Assembly: GCF_026239555.1 (NCBI RefSeq)
Contig: NZ_JAPIVP010000001.1
Location: 310,001-374,000, forward strand
DNA length: 64,000 bases
Direction: 5' to 3'
Source: Pedobacter sp. PF22-3
Lineage (GTDB): Bacteria > Bacteroidota > Bacteroidia > Sphingobacteriales > Sphingobacteriaceae
Position numbers and translations under genes: made by a program. The notes beneath the pieces are model-generated. The model ran no database searches, was not told the DNA's origin, and saw nothing but the letters and a program-made list of their open reading frames with translations. Positions 1 through 9,415 of this stretch are shown piece by piece; the stretch's first letter is position 1, and every line of letters starts with the position of its first letter.

Positions 1-179
1 AAAGTGATTTTAAATGGGCTGAGGAATATGCAGCAATGGTATCTCCCAACTGCAAACTATATCTTCAGCCAGAATGGTCCAAATCAAAAGAAATTACACC
101 ATTAATTATTGAGTATGTAATGGCCAACCCTAAATGGGAGATTTCTTTGCAAACACACAAATTTTTAAATATTCCTTAA
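1..179 (+). CDS. queE: 7-carboxy-7-deazaguanine synthase QueE, C-terminal fragment
   Basis: The window opens inside this gene; only the last 58 codons (frame starting at base 3) are visible, ending at a TAA at 177-179. The translated tail contains LYLQPEWSKSKE and ends SLQTHKFLNIP, which I recognise as the C-terminus of Bacteroidota QueE. QueE is the radical-SAM enzyme that makes 7-carboxy-7-deazaguanine in queuosine biosynthesis. The radical-SAM CxxxCxxC motif lies outside the window, so the assignment rests on the tail alone. The downstream gene is on the same strand but has its own promoter-like box. Confidence 0.75.
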   Translation, partial: SDFKWAEEYAAMVSPNCKLYLQPEWSKSKEITPLIIEYVMANPKWEISLQTHKFLNIP

Positions 180-191
180 ATTAGTTTACAT

Positions 192-199
192 TAGCTTTG
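192..199 (+). promoter_or_regulatory. Candidate -7 promoter box (TAnnTTTG)
   Basis: TAGCTTTG matches the Bacteroidota -7 consensus TAnnTTTG and lies 18 bases before the ATG at 218. It would give the OmpA-family gene its own promoter in the short gap after queE. The -33 element is not obvious. Confidence 0.4.
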
Positions 200-217
200 T
201 TACCAAATGTTAATGTA

Positions 218-2104
218 ATGAAACTTTGTTTAATCCTCTTCTTTAGCATACTGAGTATTTATTGTTTTGGACAAAGTTCTGCGAATAAAAAAGCGCAGGT
301 TTACTTTGAAAAAGCAGGGCCACTTATTGATAAATTTGATTATGCTGCCGCCGAGCAAGTTTTAAAGAGTGCGGTAGAAGCAGATCCCCTATTTCAGAAT
401 GCCTACATCGCACTCGCTGGAGTTTATAAAGCTCAAAAAAAATATCAGGATGCCAGAATGGTTTATGAAAGAGCCATATTGATCAATAAAGTGGTGGCTC
501 CCGAAGTAATTTACAGCCTTGCAGAAACTGTATTTGCTACGCAGGATTATTTAAAAGCAAAGCAACATTTTACAGATTTTTTGACACTCGATTCGTCATC
601 TGAAAAAGCAAGAAAAGCAAAAAAATACCTTTTGGATTGCGATTTTGCAACCATTGCAATAAAAAAGCCTGTAAAATATAGTCCAACAAATTTAGGCGAA
701 GGCGTAAATACAGTTGATGCCGAATACTTCCCTGCAATAACTGCTGATGGCGAAACTTTAATTTTTACCCGACAGGTAAATGGCAATGAAGACTTTTGGA
801 CCGCTCAGTTTAAAAATAATACCTGGAGTACGGCCACACCATTATCAAGTAAAATAAATACCACGAGATATAACGAAGGCGCACAAACCATTTCTCCTGA
901 TGGAAAGTACCTGTTTTTTACAGGATGTAACCGGCCCGATGGTTTAGGGAGGTGTGATATTTATGTATCTCATCGTGAGGGAAAAGATTGGGGTGAACCC
1001 TATAATGTGGGTCAGCCTGTTAATTCTGAGTTCTGGGAATCGCAGCCCGCCATAAGCCCTGATGGGCGGACATTATATTTTATCAGCAACAGACCAGGCG
1101 GATTTGGCGGTTACGATATATGGAAAAGTACCATTACGGATGATGCCAAATGGGGACCCGCCATTAATCTTGGACCTGAGATCAACACCGCTTTCGATGA
1201 AAATACGCCTTATCTACACGCAGACGGCAAAACATTGTACTTTTCTTCTAATGGCTGGCCAGGTTTTGGGAATAAAGATATTTATTTTAGCAGACAGGGA
1301 AATGATGGCAAATGGCAAAAATCAATTAACATTGGCTATCCGATCAATTCTTTTGAAGATGAAAGCGGTTTAGTAGTAAGTGCCGATGGAAATTTAGGAC
1401 TATTTTCTTCAAATTTAAAAGGTGGTTATGGGATGCAGGATATTTACAGTTTTGGTATTCCGGAAACAGCTAAGCCCTTAAAGGTTTCTTATGTAAAAGG
1501 AATTGTAAGAGATCGGGACACCAAAGAAACGATTGAAAGTAATGTGCAGGTAATAGATTTGAAAACCAATAAGACTGTTTTTGATGATTATACCGATCCC
1601 GAAACAGGTGAATTTTTAGCAGTAATGCCCATTGGAGGTAATTACCTTTTTAATGTAAATGCCGAAGGTTATCTATTTTACTCTGAAAACTTCGAACTCA
1701 AAAGCGGCGATATCACCAAACCTTACCAGATTGAGGTTTACATCGAAAAAATAAAACAAGGTGGAAATGTAACTTTAAAAAATATTTTCTTCGACACCAA
1801 TAAGTTTAACCTTTTGCCAGCTTCTATCCGGGAATTGGATCTGTTGATCGATTTTTTGCATCAAAATGAAAACGTACAGATTGAAATTCAAGGACATACG
1901 GATAATGTTGGCGATGATAAATTAAATGAAAAATTGTCTTTCAATCGGGCGAATGCCGTTTACGAATACCTGGTTAAAAACAGTATTGATGCAAAAAGGC
2001 TTACTTTTAAGGGCTTCGGGGCCAGTAAACCTATTGCTGATAATAAAACGGAAACCGGAAGAAAGAATAACAGAAGAACTTCTTTTGTGATTACGAAAAT
2101 ATAG
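218..2104 (+). CDS. OmpA-family outer-membrane protein with TPR and PD40 propeller
   Basis: Secreted peptidoglycan-anchoring envelope protein. I take the ATG at 218 rather than an upstream TTG at 197 because it begins a clean signal peptide (MKLCLILFFSILSIYCFGQ). Domain order by eye: signal peptide 1-19; TPR-like helices about 25-140; a PD40/WD40-like beta-propeller about 150-420 with recurrent PDGRTLYFISNRPGG-type blades; a CarboxypepD_reg-like beta-sandwich about 435-515; and a C-terminal OmpA domain about 525-628 with GHTDNVGDD and NRANAVYEYL. This arrangement is common in Bacteroidota and sometimes associated with gliding/T9SS clusters, but no such genes are adjacent here. Function is structural or envelope attachment by family. 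Confidence 0.88.
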   Translation: MKLCLILFFSILSIYCFGQSSANKKAQVYFEKAGPLIDKFDYAAAEQVLKSAVEADPLFQNAYIALAGVYKAQKKYQDARMVYERAILINKVVAPEVIYSLAETVFATQDYLKAKQHFTDFLTLDSSSEKARKAKKYLLDCDFATIAIKKPVKYSPTNLGEGVNTVDAEYFPAITADGETLIFTRQVNGNEDFWTAQFKNNTWSTATPLSSKINTTRYNEGAQTISPDGKYLFFTGCNRPDGLGRCDIYVSHREGKDWGEPYNVGQPVNSEFWESQPAISPDGRTLYFISNRPGGFGGYDIWKSTITDDAKWGPAINLGPEINTAFDENTPYLHADGKTLYFSSNGWPGFGNKDIYFSRQGNDGKWQKSINIGYPINSFEDESGLVVSADGNLGLFSSNLKGGYGMQDIYSFGIPETAKPLKVSYVKGIVRDRDTKETIESNVQVIDLKTNKTVFDDYTDPETGEFLAVMPIGGNYLFNVNAEGYLFYSENFELKSGDITKPYQIEVYIEKIKQGGNVTLKNIFFDTNKFNLLPASIRELDLLIDFLHQNENVQIEIQGHTDNVGDDKLNEKLSFNRANAVYEYLVKNSIDAKRLTFKGFGASKPIADNKTETGRKNNRRTSFVITKI

Positions 2105-2321
2105 TTTTTTCTGTGCCCTCTTTATTCTTAACTTTTTACAGCATAATACTCCATGTTATAAAGTCGCTGAAATAATAGACCTACGGTTATTTCGGTCAAG
2201 TCTCTTGTTTCAATTTGCAGTTCTATACTGTACTAAAACTATTTTTTTAATATAACTCCTTACAAACAAGCCATTAACAAAATAATTTTCAAAAAGCTCA
2301 ACCAATTTATACTTTTATAAT

Positions 2322-2966
2322 ATGGATAATGTAAAACCCCTACCCGACTTATCAGCAGAAGAACAACGTGTTTTGGGCTCATTAATAGAAAAAAGCCGCA
2401 CCACACCCGATTATTACCCAATGACTTTAAACAGTTTAATGGCTGCATGTAACCAAAAAAGTTCAAGAAATCCTGTTGTAAATTATGATGAGGAAACGAT
2501 AACTTTAACGCTAAACCAACTTAAAATAAAGGGTTTAATATCCACAGCTACAGGAGGATCTAGCCGTGCAACTAAATACAAACATAATTTAGCCATTGTT
2601 TATCCATTACTACCTTCTGAGTTGGCAATCATCTGCCTTTTGCTTTTACGCGGACCATTAACACCTGGAGAAATCAATAGCAATTCAGGAAGGTTATATG
2701 AATTTGAAAGTATAGAAGAGGTTTTAGCGCAACTTCAAAAACTTTCGGATGAAGAACCAGCTTTTGTAAAACAATTGGCTAAGAAAGCTGGTCAGAAGGA
2801 AGCCCGTTTTGTTCATCTTCTGGGCGAACAGGCTGAAACCGCAACCGAGCTTGAAACATATACAGCACCTCAAACTGATACCACTGAATTGGAAAATCGC
2901 ATTGAAAAGCTGGAATTGGAAGTGGAAGAACTTAAAGAGCTGGTGAATTTGTTGATGGATAAGTAG
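2322..2966 (+). CDS. YceH/DUF480 family winged-helix protein
   Basis: 214 residues. The N-terminus (LSAEEQRVLGSLIEKS, then TPDYYPMTLNSLMAACNQKSSRNPV) is the signature of the YceH (DUF480) family, a tandem winged-helix fold of unknown function. Two winged-helix units span about 8-90 and 95-170, followed by a short coiled-coil tail (about 185-214, repeated Glu/Leu heptads) that gives the normal family length. Role unproven; DNA binding is a plausible inference from the fold. Monocistronic by spacing. Confidence 0.85.
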   Translation: MDNVKPLPDLSAEEQRVLGSLIEKSRTTPDYYPMTLNSLMAACNQKSSRNPVVNYDEETITLTLNQLKIKGLISTATGGSSRATKYKHNLAIVYPLLPSELAIICLLLLRGPLTPGEINSNSGRLYEFESIEEVLAQLQKLSDEEPAFVKQLAKKAGQKEARFVHLLGEQAETATELETYTAPQTDTTELENRIEKLELEVEELKELVNLLMDK

Positions 2967-3232
2967 GTTAGCTAGTTCATTGGTCATTAGTTCAATGGTT
3001 TTCTATCCATAGCTTTAACTAAAGTGCTTGTCAGTCTGAGCATAGTCGAAGACCCTTAAAAATTAATTTTCTGCACTTCTATGTTTTCGCGACAAAAAAC
3101 TATTGTAACAAAAAATTAGGCCTCAGCGCGATGCTAAGACCAGTAGTTTTTTGTCATTCTGAGGAATAATTTATGGTATAAAAATCAATATGCTTGACAG
3201 ATAAATTTTAATTAGGTATAACTCTCGAGAGA

Positions 3233-3328
3233 TCGTCATTCACAACTTGATTGGGAATCTTAATATAAGCGCTTTAAGATTAGCTACGCTGAGCACTTCG
3301 TGGTTCCCGCATACGCGAGAATGACGAC
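3233..3328 (+). repeat. MITE-like dispersed repeat, family A copy 1
   Basis: Begins TCGTCATTCACAACTTG and ends GCGAGAATGACGAC; same ends and layout as copies at 19115-19203 and 36641-36728. The ends are inverted (GTCATTC/GAATGAC) and each end carries its own small hairpin. The middle (3270-3300) differs from the other copies. Confidence 0.7.
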
Positions 3329-3497
3329 TGCAAAGTGGATTCTGTCAATGGTAATGCAACGAAGAATCTTTTCTTTACCATAGTGGCTACAAAGAATTAT
3401 TGCCGGTAACCTTTATATTATTAAAAGATTCTTTACTGCGTTCAGAATGACAGCACAGGAATTTAGAGGAAAAAACGAATAAATTACAGCCATAAAA

Positions 3498-3524
3498 AAG
3501 TGCCTGGCGATTAACCAGGCACTT
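3498..3524 (-). terminator. Rho-independent terminator of fabF
   Basis: Perfect 10-bp stem (AAGTGCCTGG / CCAGGCACTT) with a 7-base loop, followed on the minus strand by a T6 run. It lies 37 bases past the fabF stop codon. Confidence 0.85.
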
Positions 3525-3560
3525 AATAATCTCCAGAAAAATTGGAAGTTATAGAACTAA

Positions 3561-4811
3561 TTAAGCTTCGTACTTTTTAAAAATAGTACTCGCGGTATGA
3601 CCACCGAAACCAAATGTGTTGTTTAATACATAATTGATTTCCTTTTTAATCGGCTCACCCAAAACAATATTTAATCCCTTTGGAATATTTTCGTCCAGAT
3701 TTTTGGTGTTAATGGTAGGTGGAATTATATTATCCCTGATCGAAAGAATACTGATTACACTTTCAATTGCGCCTGCAGCACCCAATAAATGACCAGTCAT
3801 TGATTTGGTTGCCCCAATGATTACAGGTAAACCATTAAAAACAGTATTGATACCCTGCAATTCACTCAAATCGCCCAATCCGGTTGAAGTAGCATGTGCA
3901 TTAATGTAATCAATTTTATCCGCACTAATTCCGGCATCTTTCAATGCCTTTGTCATCCCTAAAGCAGCTCCAATCCCATCCGGAGGCGTTCCGGTAAGAT
4001 GATAAGCATCTGCAGCCATCCCTCCTCCAACAATTTCAGCATAAATATGCGCACCACGCTGTAAAGCATGATCCAGTTCTTCCAAAACCAGAGCGCCTGC
4101 CCCTTCACTCATGACGAAACCATCTCTATCTTTATCAAAAGGTTTAGATGCACCTTGAGGATCGCCGTTATTTTTTGATAAAGCTTGCGCAGCGTTAAAT
4201 CCGCCAACAGATGATTTGGTAAGCGCTGCTTCAGAACCACCGGCAATCATCACGTTTGCTTTACCTAAACGGATCGTATCAAAAGCATTCACTATAGCGG
4301 TGTTGGACGATGCACAGGCCGAAACCGTACAATAATTTGGTCCTCGCAATTTATGACGAATAGAAATGGCCCCGGCAGCAATATCAACAATCATTTTAGG
4401 GATAAAATAAGGGTTAAATCTTGGCGTGCCATCACCGGCATGAAATTCTTCTAATTGTGCTTCGAAAGTACCTATGCCACCGTTTCCGGTTGCCCAGATT
4501 ACGCCAACTTCTGCCAATTGACTATCATTCATGCTAATGAAATCCAATCCCGCATCTTTTATTGCCTGATCACTCGAAGCAATAGCATACTGCGTAAAAA
4601 GGTCGTATTTTTTAATCTCCTTTTTCTCCAGGTATTCTTCCGGATTAAAATCCTTTACTTCACCTGCAAATTGCGTTTTAAATTTACTCGAATCAAATTT
4701 TGTAATGGGGCCAATGCCGCTTTTTCCAGCTAATATCTGTTGCCAAAATAGTTCAACAGTATTGCCAAGCGGGGTTATCGCACCTAAACCGGTTACTACT
4801 ACTCTTTTCAT
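3561..4811 (-). CDS. fabF: Beta-ketoacyl-ACP synthase II (FabF)
   Basis: 416 residues, normal length. Condenses malonyl-ACP with acyl-ACP in fatty-acid elongation. The Cys-His-His triad is visible: C166 in TVSACASSN, H306 in NAHATSTGLGD and H341 in ATKSMTGHLLGAAGAIE (with K336), so this is an elongating FabF-type KAS rather than FabH. No acyl carrier protein gene sits next to it; the gene is alone with its own terminator. It could be a secondary KAS copy (for example for flexirubin or other aryl polyene-type lipids), but nothing nearby supports that. Confidence 0.9.
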   Translation of the reverse strand: MKRVVVTGLGAITPLGNTVELFWQQILAGKSGIGPITKFDSSKFKTQFAGEVKDFNPEEYLEKKEIKKYDLFTQYAIASSDQAIKDAGLDFISMNDSQLAEVGVIWATGNGGIGTFEAQLEEFHAGDGTPRFNPYFIPKMIVDIAAGAISIRHKLRGPNYCTVSACASSNTAIVNAFDTIRLGKANVMIAGGSEAALTKSSVGGFNAAQALSKNNGDPQGASKPFDKDRDGFVMSEGAGALVLEELDHALQRGAHIYAEIVGGGMAADAYHLTGTPPDGIGAALGMTKALKDAGISADKIDYINAHATSTGLGDLSELQGINTVFNGLPVIIGATKSMTGHLLGAAGAIESVISILSIRDNIIPPTINTKNLDENIPKGLNIVLGEPIKKEINYVLNNTFGFGGHTASTIFKKYEA

Positions 4812-5028
4812 TTTATTGTTTTTTAGTCACCTCCCCTGGATAAAATCAACCGTTAATTATCCAAAAGGTATTTTAATATAGCTGGAACAGCTATAATGCC
4901 CCTATCGTTTCATTAAGATTGAGTAAACCCAGGATTTATACTTAATGGCGCGAAAGTAACAATTACTATATTGAAAACTGTCATCTAAATGGAAACAACA
5001 ATTTCTTTTGCTTTCCAGCTATATCATT

Positions 5029-5799
5029 TTATTGCTCAACAGCATCGATCCAGGCTTTTCTATTGGCATTCATTACATTTAAAGCATCAACTGGCGACTG
5101 CCTAAAGAGTTCGTAGATCTTAGCCGTATCGCCCACCCTGATCTCATATTCATCATTGGCCAAGGCAGTTAAGAGCTCATCGGCCACAACAGAAGGTTTA
5201 ATCCCGTTATGGCCACCAATTTCTTTTGAAAATTCAGTATCAACCAATGGAGGCATTAATTCGAAAACCTTAACAGTTGTTTCTTCTAAACTTAACCTTA
5301 AAGAAGTGCTGTATGAATGTAATGCTGCTTTACTGGCTGCATAAGTTGGCAAAGTAATCCCTGGCACATACGCTACTATAGATGAAACGTTTACGATGGC
5401 TGAAGCTTCCTGTTGTTTTAACACAGGTAACAATTTTTGATTAATCCTGATGATCGATAAATAATTGGTTAGCATTTCATCCGCTGCATGAGCAAAAGCA
5501 TCCTGGTTTGGATCGGCTAAATTATAAAGCAATGCTCTTCCAGCGTTGTTGATTACCATGTTCAATTGAGGAAATTCTGATCTAATTTTTTCTACCAGAA
5601 GATCTATATCATCAGCCTTACTCACATCAGAGAGAACGGTGGTTACATTATTTAATGATGAAGCTGCTGCATATAGCCTTTCCTGATTTCTACCCGTAAT
5701 AATTACATGGTTATCCAAAGCGGTTAACTGTTTTGCGATTTCTAAACCGATACCAGCAGTTCCGCCGATTAATAAAACGGTATTTTTTGAAGTTTTCAT
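5029..5799 (-). CDS. Short-chain dehydrogenase (DltE-like SDR)
   Basis: 256-residue classical SDR. The cofactor motif is GGTAGIG (around residue 12-18), the structural motif NNAG near residue 85, and the catalytic YxxxK is YAASK around 153-157 with the upstream Ser in NVSS. Substrate unknown; the closest naming I can give is the DltE-like group. It lies downstream of a tetR gene on the same strand, with a TetR-type operator (5853-5866) 54 bases before its start, so it is probably the repressed target of that regulator. Confidence 0.85.
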   Translation of the reverse strand: MKTSKNTVLLIGGTAGIGLEIAKQLTALDNHVIITGRNQERLYAAASSLNNVTTVLSDVSKADDIDLLVEKIRSEFPQLNMVINNAGRALLYNLADPNQDAFAHAADEMLTNYLSIIRINQKLLPVLKQQEASAIVNVSSIVAYVPGITLPTYAASKAALHSYSTSLRLSLEETTVKVFELMPPLVDTEFSKEIGGHNGIKPSVVADELLTALANDEYEIRVGDTAKIYELFRQSPVDALNVMNANRKAWIDAVEQ

Positions 5800-5852
5800 T
5801 TTTATATTTTTTTTTAAATTTTAAGATTAGTAATTGCAGTTTAAAACAAATA

Positions 5853-5866
5853 ATACCAATCGGTAT
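5853..5866. promoter_or_regulatory. TetR-type operator upstream of the SDR gene
   Basis: ATACCAATCGGTAT has inverted arms ATACC/GGTAT. The identical 14-mer occurs again at 6502-6515 before tetR. Two copies of the same dyad, one before each gene, support autoregulation plus control of the SDR gene. Confidence 0.75.
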
Positions 5867-5886
5867 ATTTTGGCTCAAATTTTTTT

Positions 5887-6474
5887 TTAGCCGAGGCTAT
5901 TCACGTATTTTTTTAAAGAATCCATAATTAAATTCCAATAAGCAGGTTTTGCAGTCAATCTTGAGATCATAATACCGCCTTCTATTATGGCAATAATGGT
6001 GAGTGCAATCTGCTCCGGGTTGTGATCTGCATTGATTTCTTTGGCAGCGATACCAGTTTCAATCAGTTCCATAATACCGTTCTTCCAACCGAGCACAGCT
6101 TTCACGGCTCGTGCTTTCAAAGCCGGGTGGGTATCGTCAGCATCAATAGCAGTATTTAAAATCGGACAACCGCCTTCTGCTACCGTACCGCTAAGAAGAT
6201 TTTGATAAATATTAATGTAAACCAATAATTTACCCTTCACATCTTTTTGTCTGTTTATTTCCGCTTCTACCCTCGACACCACATTTTTTAGATTATAATC
6301 AAAAGCAGCCAATGCTACTTCATCCTTATTGGCGAAGTTGCCATAAATACTGCCCTTGGTTAAACCTGTAGCAGCAGTAATATCATTTAGAGACGTACCA
6401 GCATAACCTTTCATATTAAAAATGGGTGCTGTTTTCTCTACAATAAAATTTCTTGTTTTTTCTGCCTTGGTCAT
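5887..6474 (-). CDS. TetR/AcrR family transcriptional repressor
   Basis: 195 residues. The N-terminal TetR helix-turn-helix is clear (GYAGTSLNDITAATGLTKGSIYGNFANKDEV spans about residues 23-53); the C-terminal half is a ligand domain with the NTAIDADDTHP region typical of the YcdC/AcrR-like C-terminal family. An exact 14-bp dyad precedes its start (6502-6515) and recurs in the gap before the downstream SDR gene (5853-5866), so it probably represses itself and the SDR. The inducer is unknown. Confidence 0.9.
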   Translation of the reverse strand: MTKAEKTRNFIVEKTAPIFNMKGYAGTSLNDITAATGLTKGSIYGNFANKDEVALAAFDYNLKNVVSRVEAEINRQKDVKGKLLVYINIYQNLLSGTVAEGGCPILNTAIDADDTHPALKARAVKAVLGWKNGIMELIETGIAAKEINADHNPEQIALTIIAIIEGGIMISRLTAKPAYWNLIMDSLKKYVNSLG

Positions 6475-6501
6475 GTTCTTCTAAATCGACGATGCAAATA
6501 T

Positions 6502-6515
6502 ATACCAATCGGTAT
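6502..6515. promoter_or_regulatory. TetR-type operator upstream of tetR
   Basis: Second exact copy of ATACCAATCGGTAT, 28 bases before the tetR start codon; flanks extend the match (TACCAATCGGTATATT shared by both sites). Confidence 0.75.
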
Positions 6516-6609
6516 ATTAAATACAATTAATTTTATCATCGTAATCTCCTTTTAATTTAAGCAATGACTCTCCTTTAATCTCATTAATTTATTTTAGGTT
6601 TGAATTTTG

Positions 6610-6617
6610 TAACTTTG
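6610..6617 (+). promoter_or_regulatory. -7 box four bases before the ATG (candidate leaderless start)
   Basis: TAACTTTG matches TAnnTTTG and ends 4 bases before the AraC-family start codon at 6622, which would place transcription start at or next to the ATG. A second box, TAGGTTTG, lies at 6595-6602 and would give a conventional short leader, so leaderless initiation is only one option here. Confidence 0.35.
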
Positions 6618-6621
6618 ATTT

Positions 6622-7533
6622 ATGAACAAACCAGAAACGATAGAAGATTTTTATCAGAACAAATTCAGGTTCCTGCCTGATAACCTGCAAAATGGCATAG
6701 GTCATTTTAACGTTTTCAAACTGGAAGATTGTTTAAGGGATGATCACAAGCCGATGAGTTATAACCGCAGGGATTATTATAAAATCTGCCTTACGCGCGG
6801 CCATAATGTTTACCACTATGCAGACAGGAGTATTGAGATTAATGGCACAGCTTTAATCTTTTTTAATCCGCTTGTACCATATACCTGGGAACTGGGCAGC
6901 GGTAAACAAAATGAGGTGACAGGTTATTTTTGCATTTTTACAGAGGCTTTCTTCACCGAAAAGATTCGTGGGAACATTGGTGATTTACCGATGTTTACCC
7001 ATGGAGGGAAACCCGCATATATTTTAAATGAACAACAGGACAGGTATATCGAAGCTATTTTTGCTAAAATGTTTGATGAAATTAATTCTGATTATATTTA
7101 TAAATATGATCTGCTCCGCAATTACATTACTGAAATAACTCATTTTGCTTTAAAAACAGAGCCTTCCGAAAATTTATTCAAACATACGGATGCCAATGCC
7201 AGGATTACTTCTGTTTTTACGGAATTATTAGAGCGCCAGTTTCCCATCGAAACCACTACCCAAAGGTTTACCATGCGCTCGGCAAAAGATTACGCATCAC
7301 AGCTTTCGGTACACGTAAACCATTTAAACCGTGCGATAAAAGAAACTACTGGCAAAACGACTACACATTACATTACAGAACGTTTGTTAAGCGAAGCTAA
7401 AGCATTACTGAAGCATACAGACTGGAATATTTCAGAAATAGGTTATTGCCTGGGATTTGAAGAACCTACCCATTTCAACAACTTTTTCAAAAAACTAACC
7501 AACCATACGCCAACTTCTTACCGAATTGTTTGA
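6622..7533 (+). CDS. AraC family transcriptional regulator
   Basis: 303 residues. The N-terminal part (about 1-170) is a cupin-like sensory region; the C-terminal 100 residues hold the two AraC helix-turn-helices (YASQLSVHVNHLNRAIKETTGKT, then ISEIGYCLGFEEPTHFNNFFKK with the usual P-S-YR ending). It is followed within about 80 bases by two tandem SDR genes on the same strand, which are the likely targets. The inducer is not evident. Confidence 0.9.
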   Translation: MNKPETIEDFYQNKFRFLPDNLQNGIGHFNVFKLEDCLRDDHKPMSYNRRDYYKICLTRGHNVYHYADRSIEINGTALIFFNPLVPYTWELGSGKQNEVTGYFCIFTEAFFTEKIRGNIGDLPMFTHGGKPAYILNEQQDRYIEAIFAKMFDEINSDYIYKYDLLRNYITEITHFALKTEPSENLFKHTDANARITSVFTELLERQFPIETTTQRFTMRSAKDYASQLSVHVNHLNRAIKETTGKTTTHYITERLLSEAKALLKHTDWNISEIGYCLGFEEPTHFNNFFKKLTNHTPTSYRIV

Positions 7534-7615
7534 ATTTCGTAATAATCAGTTTGATTAACGTAATAGCATAAATTCATCTGCGACGTAATTTTGTCTTAAC
7601 AAAAAGGATAAAACT

Positions 7616-8455
7616 ATGGGCATGAAAAAAGTTTGGTTTATTACCGGGGCTTCAAAGGGCTTAGGATTATGTTTAGTTCATCAACTATTAAAAGCTGGCC
7701 AATCCGTTGCGGCCACCTCAAGAAATATCAGTGAACTTAAAAAAGCAGTAAATAATGACACTGGAAAATTTCTTCCACTGGCCGTTAACCTGGCGGATGA
7801 AAAAAGTGTAGAAGAGGCTATACAGGCCACCATTGCAAAATTCGAAAGAATTGATGTGGTAATCAATAATGCAGGTTATGGCATTGGAGGTAGCATAGAA
7901 GAATTAAGTGATGCAGAAACGCGCAATAGTTTTGATGTAAACGTTTTCGGAACAATCAATGTCATCAGAAAAGCTTCACCTTATTTAAGGGCACAACATT
8001 CGGGGCATATCATCAACATTGCATCAATTGCAGGTATTGCAGGCGCAACAGGCTGGGCAATATATGCCGCAACAAAATCGGCAGTTATTGCATTATCGGA
8101 AGTATCGGCCGAAGACCTTAAAGAATTTGGCGTAAAAGTAACTGTGGTTGCACCTGGAGCATTCAGAACCAGTTTCCTAACTGCTGATTCCTTAATTTTG
8201 GCTAAAAATCCCATTGCCGAATATGAAGAAGTGCGGGCAATACACAGCAAATACCTAAAAATGGACGGTCAGCAGATCGGCGACCCTGAAAAGGCTGCAG
8301 CAGCTATGATCTCATTGGCTAGTATGCCTAATCCACCGGTACATTTACTATTAGGAAATGATGCTTTCCAAAGGGCAAACACTAAGGTTGAGGCTTTATC
8401 AAAAGAGTTTAAAGACTGGAAAGCCATCACAATTTCGACAGATTTCGACAACTAA
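7616..8455 (+). CDS. Short-chain dehydrogenase, tandem copy 1
   Basis: 279-residue classical SDR: GASKGLG cofactor loop near the N-terminus, NNAGYG, catalytic Ser in NIASIAG and YAATK. The start at 7616 rather than the in-frame ATG at 7622 is preferred weakly because it aligns in length with the next paralog. It is clearly paralogous to the following gene (for example SDAETRNSFDVNVFG vs SDKESRENFDVNVFG), indicating a local duplication. Probably controlled by the upstream AraC regulator. Substrate unknown. Confidence 0.87.
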   Translation: MGMKKVWFITGASKGLGLCLVHQLLKAGQSVAATSRNISELKKAVNNDTGKFLPLAVNLADEKSVEEAIQATIAKFERIDVVINNAGYGIGGSIEELSDAETRNSFDVNVFGTINVIRKASPYLRAQHSGHIINIASIAGIAGATGWAIYAATKSAVIALSEVSAEDLKEFGVKVTVVAPGAFRTSFLTADSLILAKNPIAEYEEVRAIHSKYLKMDGQQIGDPEKAAAAMISLASMPNPPVHLLLGNDAFQRANTKVEALSKEFKDWKAITISTDFDN

Positions 8456-8552
8456 ATGATGAGCTAATAGCGAATTAGCATTCAAACGGTTGCAGTCCCG
8501 AAATATTTTGAGACTGCCTTCCAATCAATTCAATTCATCTAAAAATAATATT

Positions 8553-9404
8553 ATGGAAAATCAAAAAGTATGGTTTGTAACAGGCGCATCAAAAGGTCTG
8601 GGATTAACATTAGTAAAAACATTATTAAACAACGGCATTAACGTGGCCGCAACTTCAAGAAATTTAAAGGATTTGACAAAAGCCGTGGGCGAACACGAAA
8701 ACTTTTTGCCTTTGGCAGTTGATCTGATCGACGAAAGCAGTGTAGAGGCCGCAGTAAGTCAAACCATTAGCAAATTCGGCCAGCTGGATGTAGTGGTAAA
8801 CAACGCTGGTTATGGCATGGTTGGCGCATTGGAAGAATTAAGCGACAAAGAATCGCGTGAAAATTTTGATGTAAACGTTTTCGGATCATTAAATGTGATC
8901 AGAAAAGTGCTTCCCCAATTAAGAAAACAACAATCTGGTCATATTTTCAATATTTCATCGATAGGTGGATTTTCGGGAAATTTCCCAGGCTTCGGAATCT
9001 ACTGCGCCACCAAATTTGCAGTAGTTGGCTTTACCGAATCGTTGGCTGCAGAAGTAAAATCGATGGGCATAAAAGCAACAGTGGTAGAACCGGGTTATTT
9101 TAGAACTGAGTTCCTTACAGCAAGTTCATTAGCAGTGCCAGGTTCCCCTATCGATGCCTATAAAGAGGTACGTGACACCCAAGCTGCACACCAAAACGAC
9201 ATCAACAACCAACAGCCAGGTGATCCGGCTAAAGCAGTTGAAGTGATTATTGAGGCTTCGAAAAGCGAAAATCCGCCGCTTCATTTATTCCTAGGCCCAG
9301 ACGCATATCAGATTGCGGATGCTAAAATTGCGGACGTACAAAGAGATATGGCCAATTGGAAGTATCTGGCGACTGCCACAAACTTTGAAGAGGTTGGTGC
9401 TTAA
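8553..9404 (+). CDS. Short-chain dehydrogenase, tandem copy 2
   Basis: 283 residues from the ATG at 8553 (MENQKVWFVTGASKGLG); an upstream TTG in the same frame would add a non-homologous tail and is rejected. Motifs: GASKGLG, NNAGYG, Ser in NISSIGG, catalytic YCATK. Duplicate of the preceding gene, about 100 bases downstream, so probably co-transcribed. A strong hairpin (9416-9444) follows. Confidence 0.87.
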   Translation: MENQKVWFVTGASKGLGLTLVKTLLNNGINVAATSRNLKDLTKAVGEHENFLPLAVDLIDESSVEAAVSQTISKFGQLDVVVNNAGYGMVGALEELSDKESRENFDVNVFGSLNVIRKVLPQLRKQQSGHIFNISSIGGFSGNFPGFGIYCATKFAVVGFTESLAAEVKSMGIKATVVEPGYFRTEFLTASSLAVPGSPIDAYKEVRDTQAAHQNDINNQQPGDPAKAVEVIIEASKSENPPLHLFLGPDAYQIADAKIADVQRDMANWKYLATATNFEEVGA

Positions 9405-9415
9405 TTATTATTTCA

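Larger units (their letters stand above)
2967..3560. other. Gene-free region with dispersed repeats
   Basis: About 590 bases with no plausible gene. It holds an ATTAG/CATTGG degenerate repeat (2967-3003), a fragment of the 'GTCTGAGCATAGTCGAAG' intergenic repeat (about 3030-3055), a GTCATTC-type element (3233-3328), and the fabF terminator (3498-3524). 3329-3497 contains further repeat-like scraps ('GATTCTTTACTGCGTTCAGAATGAC'). Confidence 0.6.

Noticed and set aside
1062..1373. 103-codon frame inside the OmpA-family gene
   Set aside because: Shadow of the PD40 propeller repeats in another frame; no start signal.
3021..3480. Possible tRNA or structured RNA in the hairpin-rich intergenic DNA
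   Set aside because: No cloverleaf or anticodon arm; the structure is explained by dispersed repeats shared with other positions.
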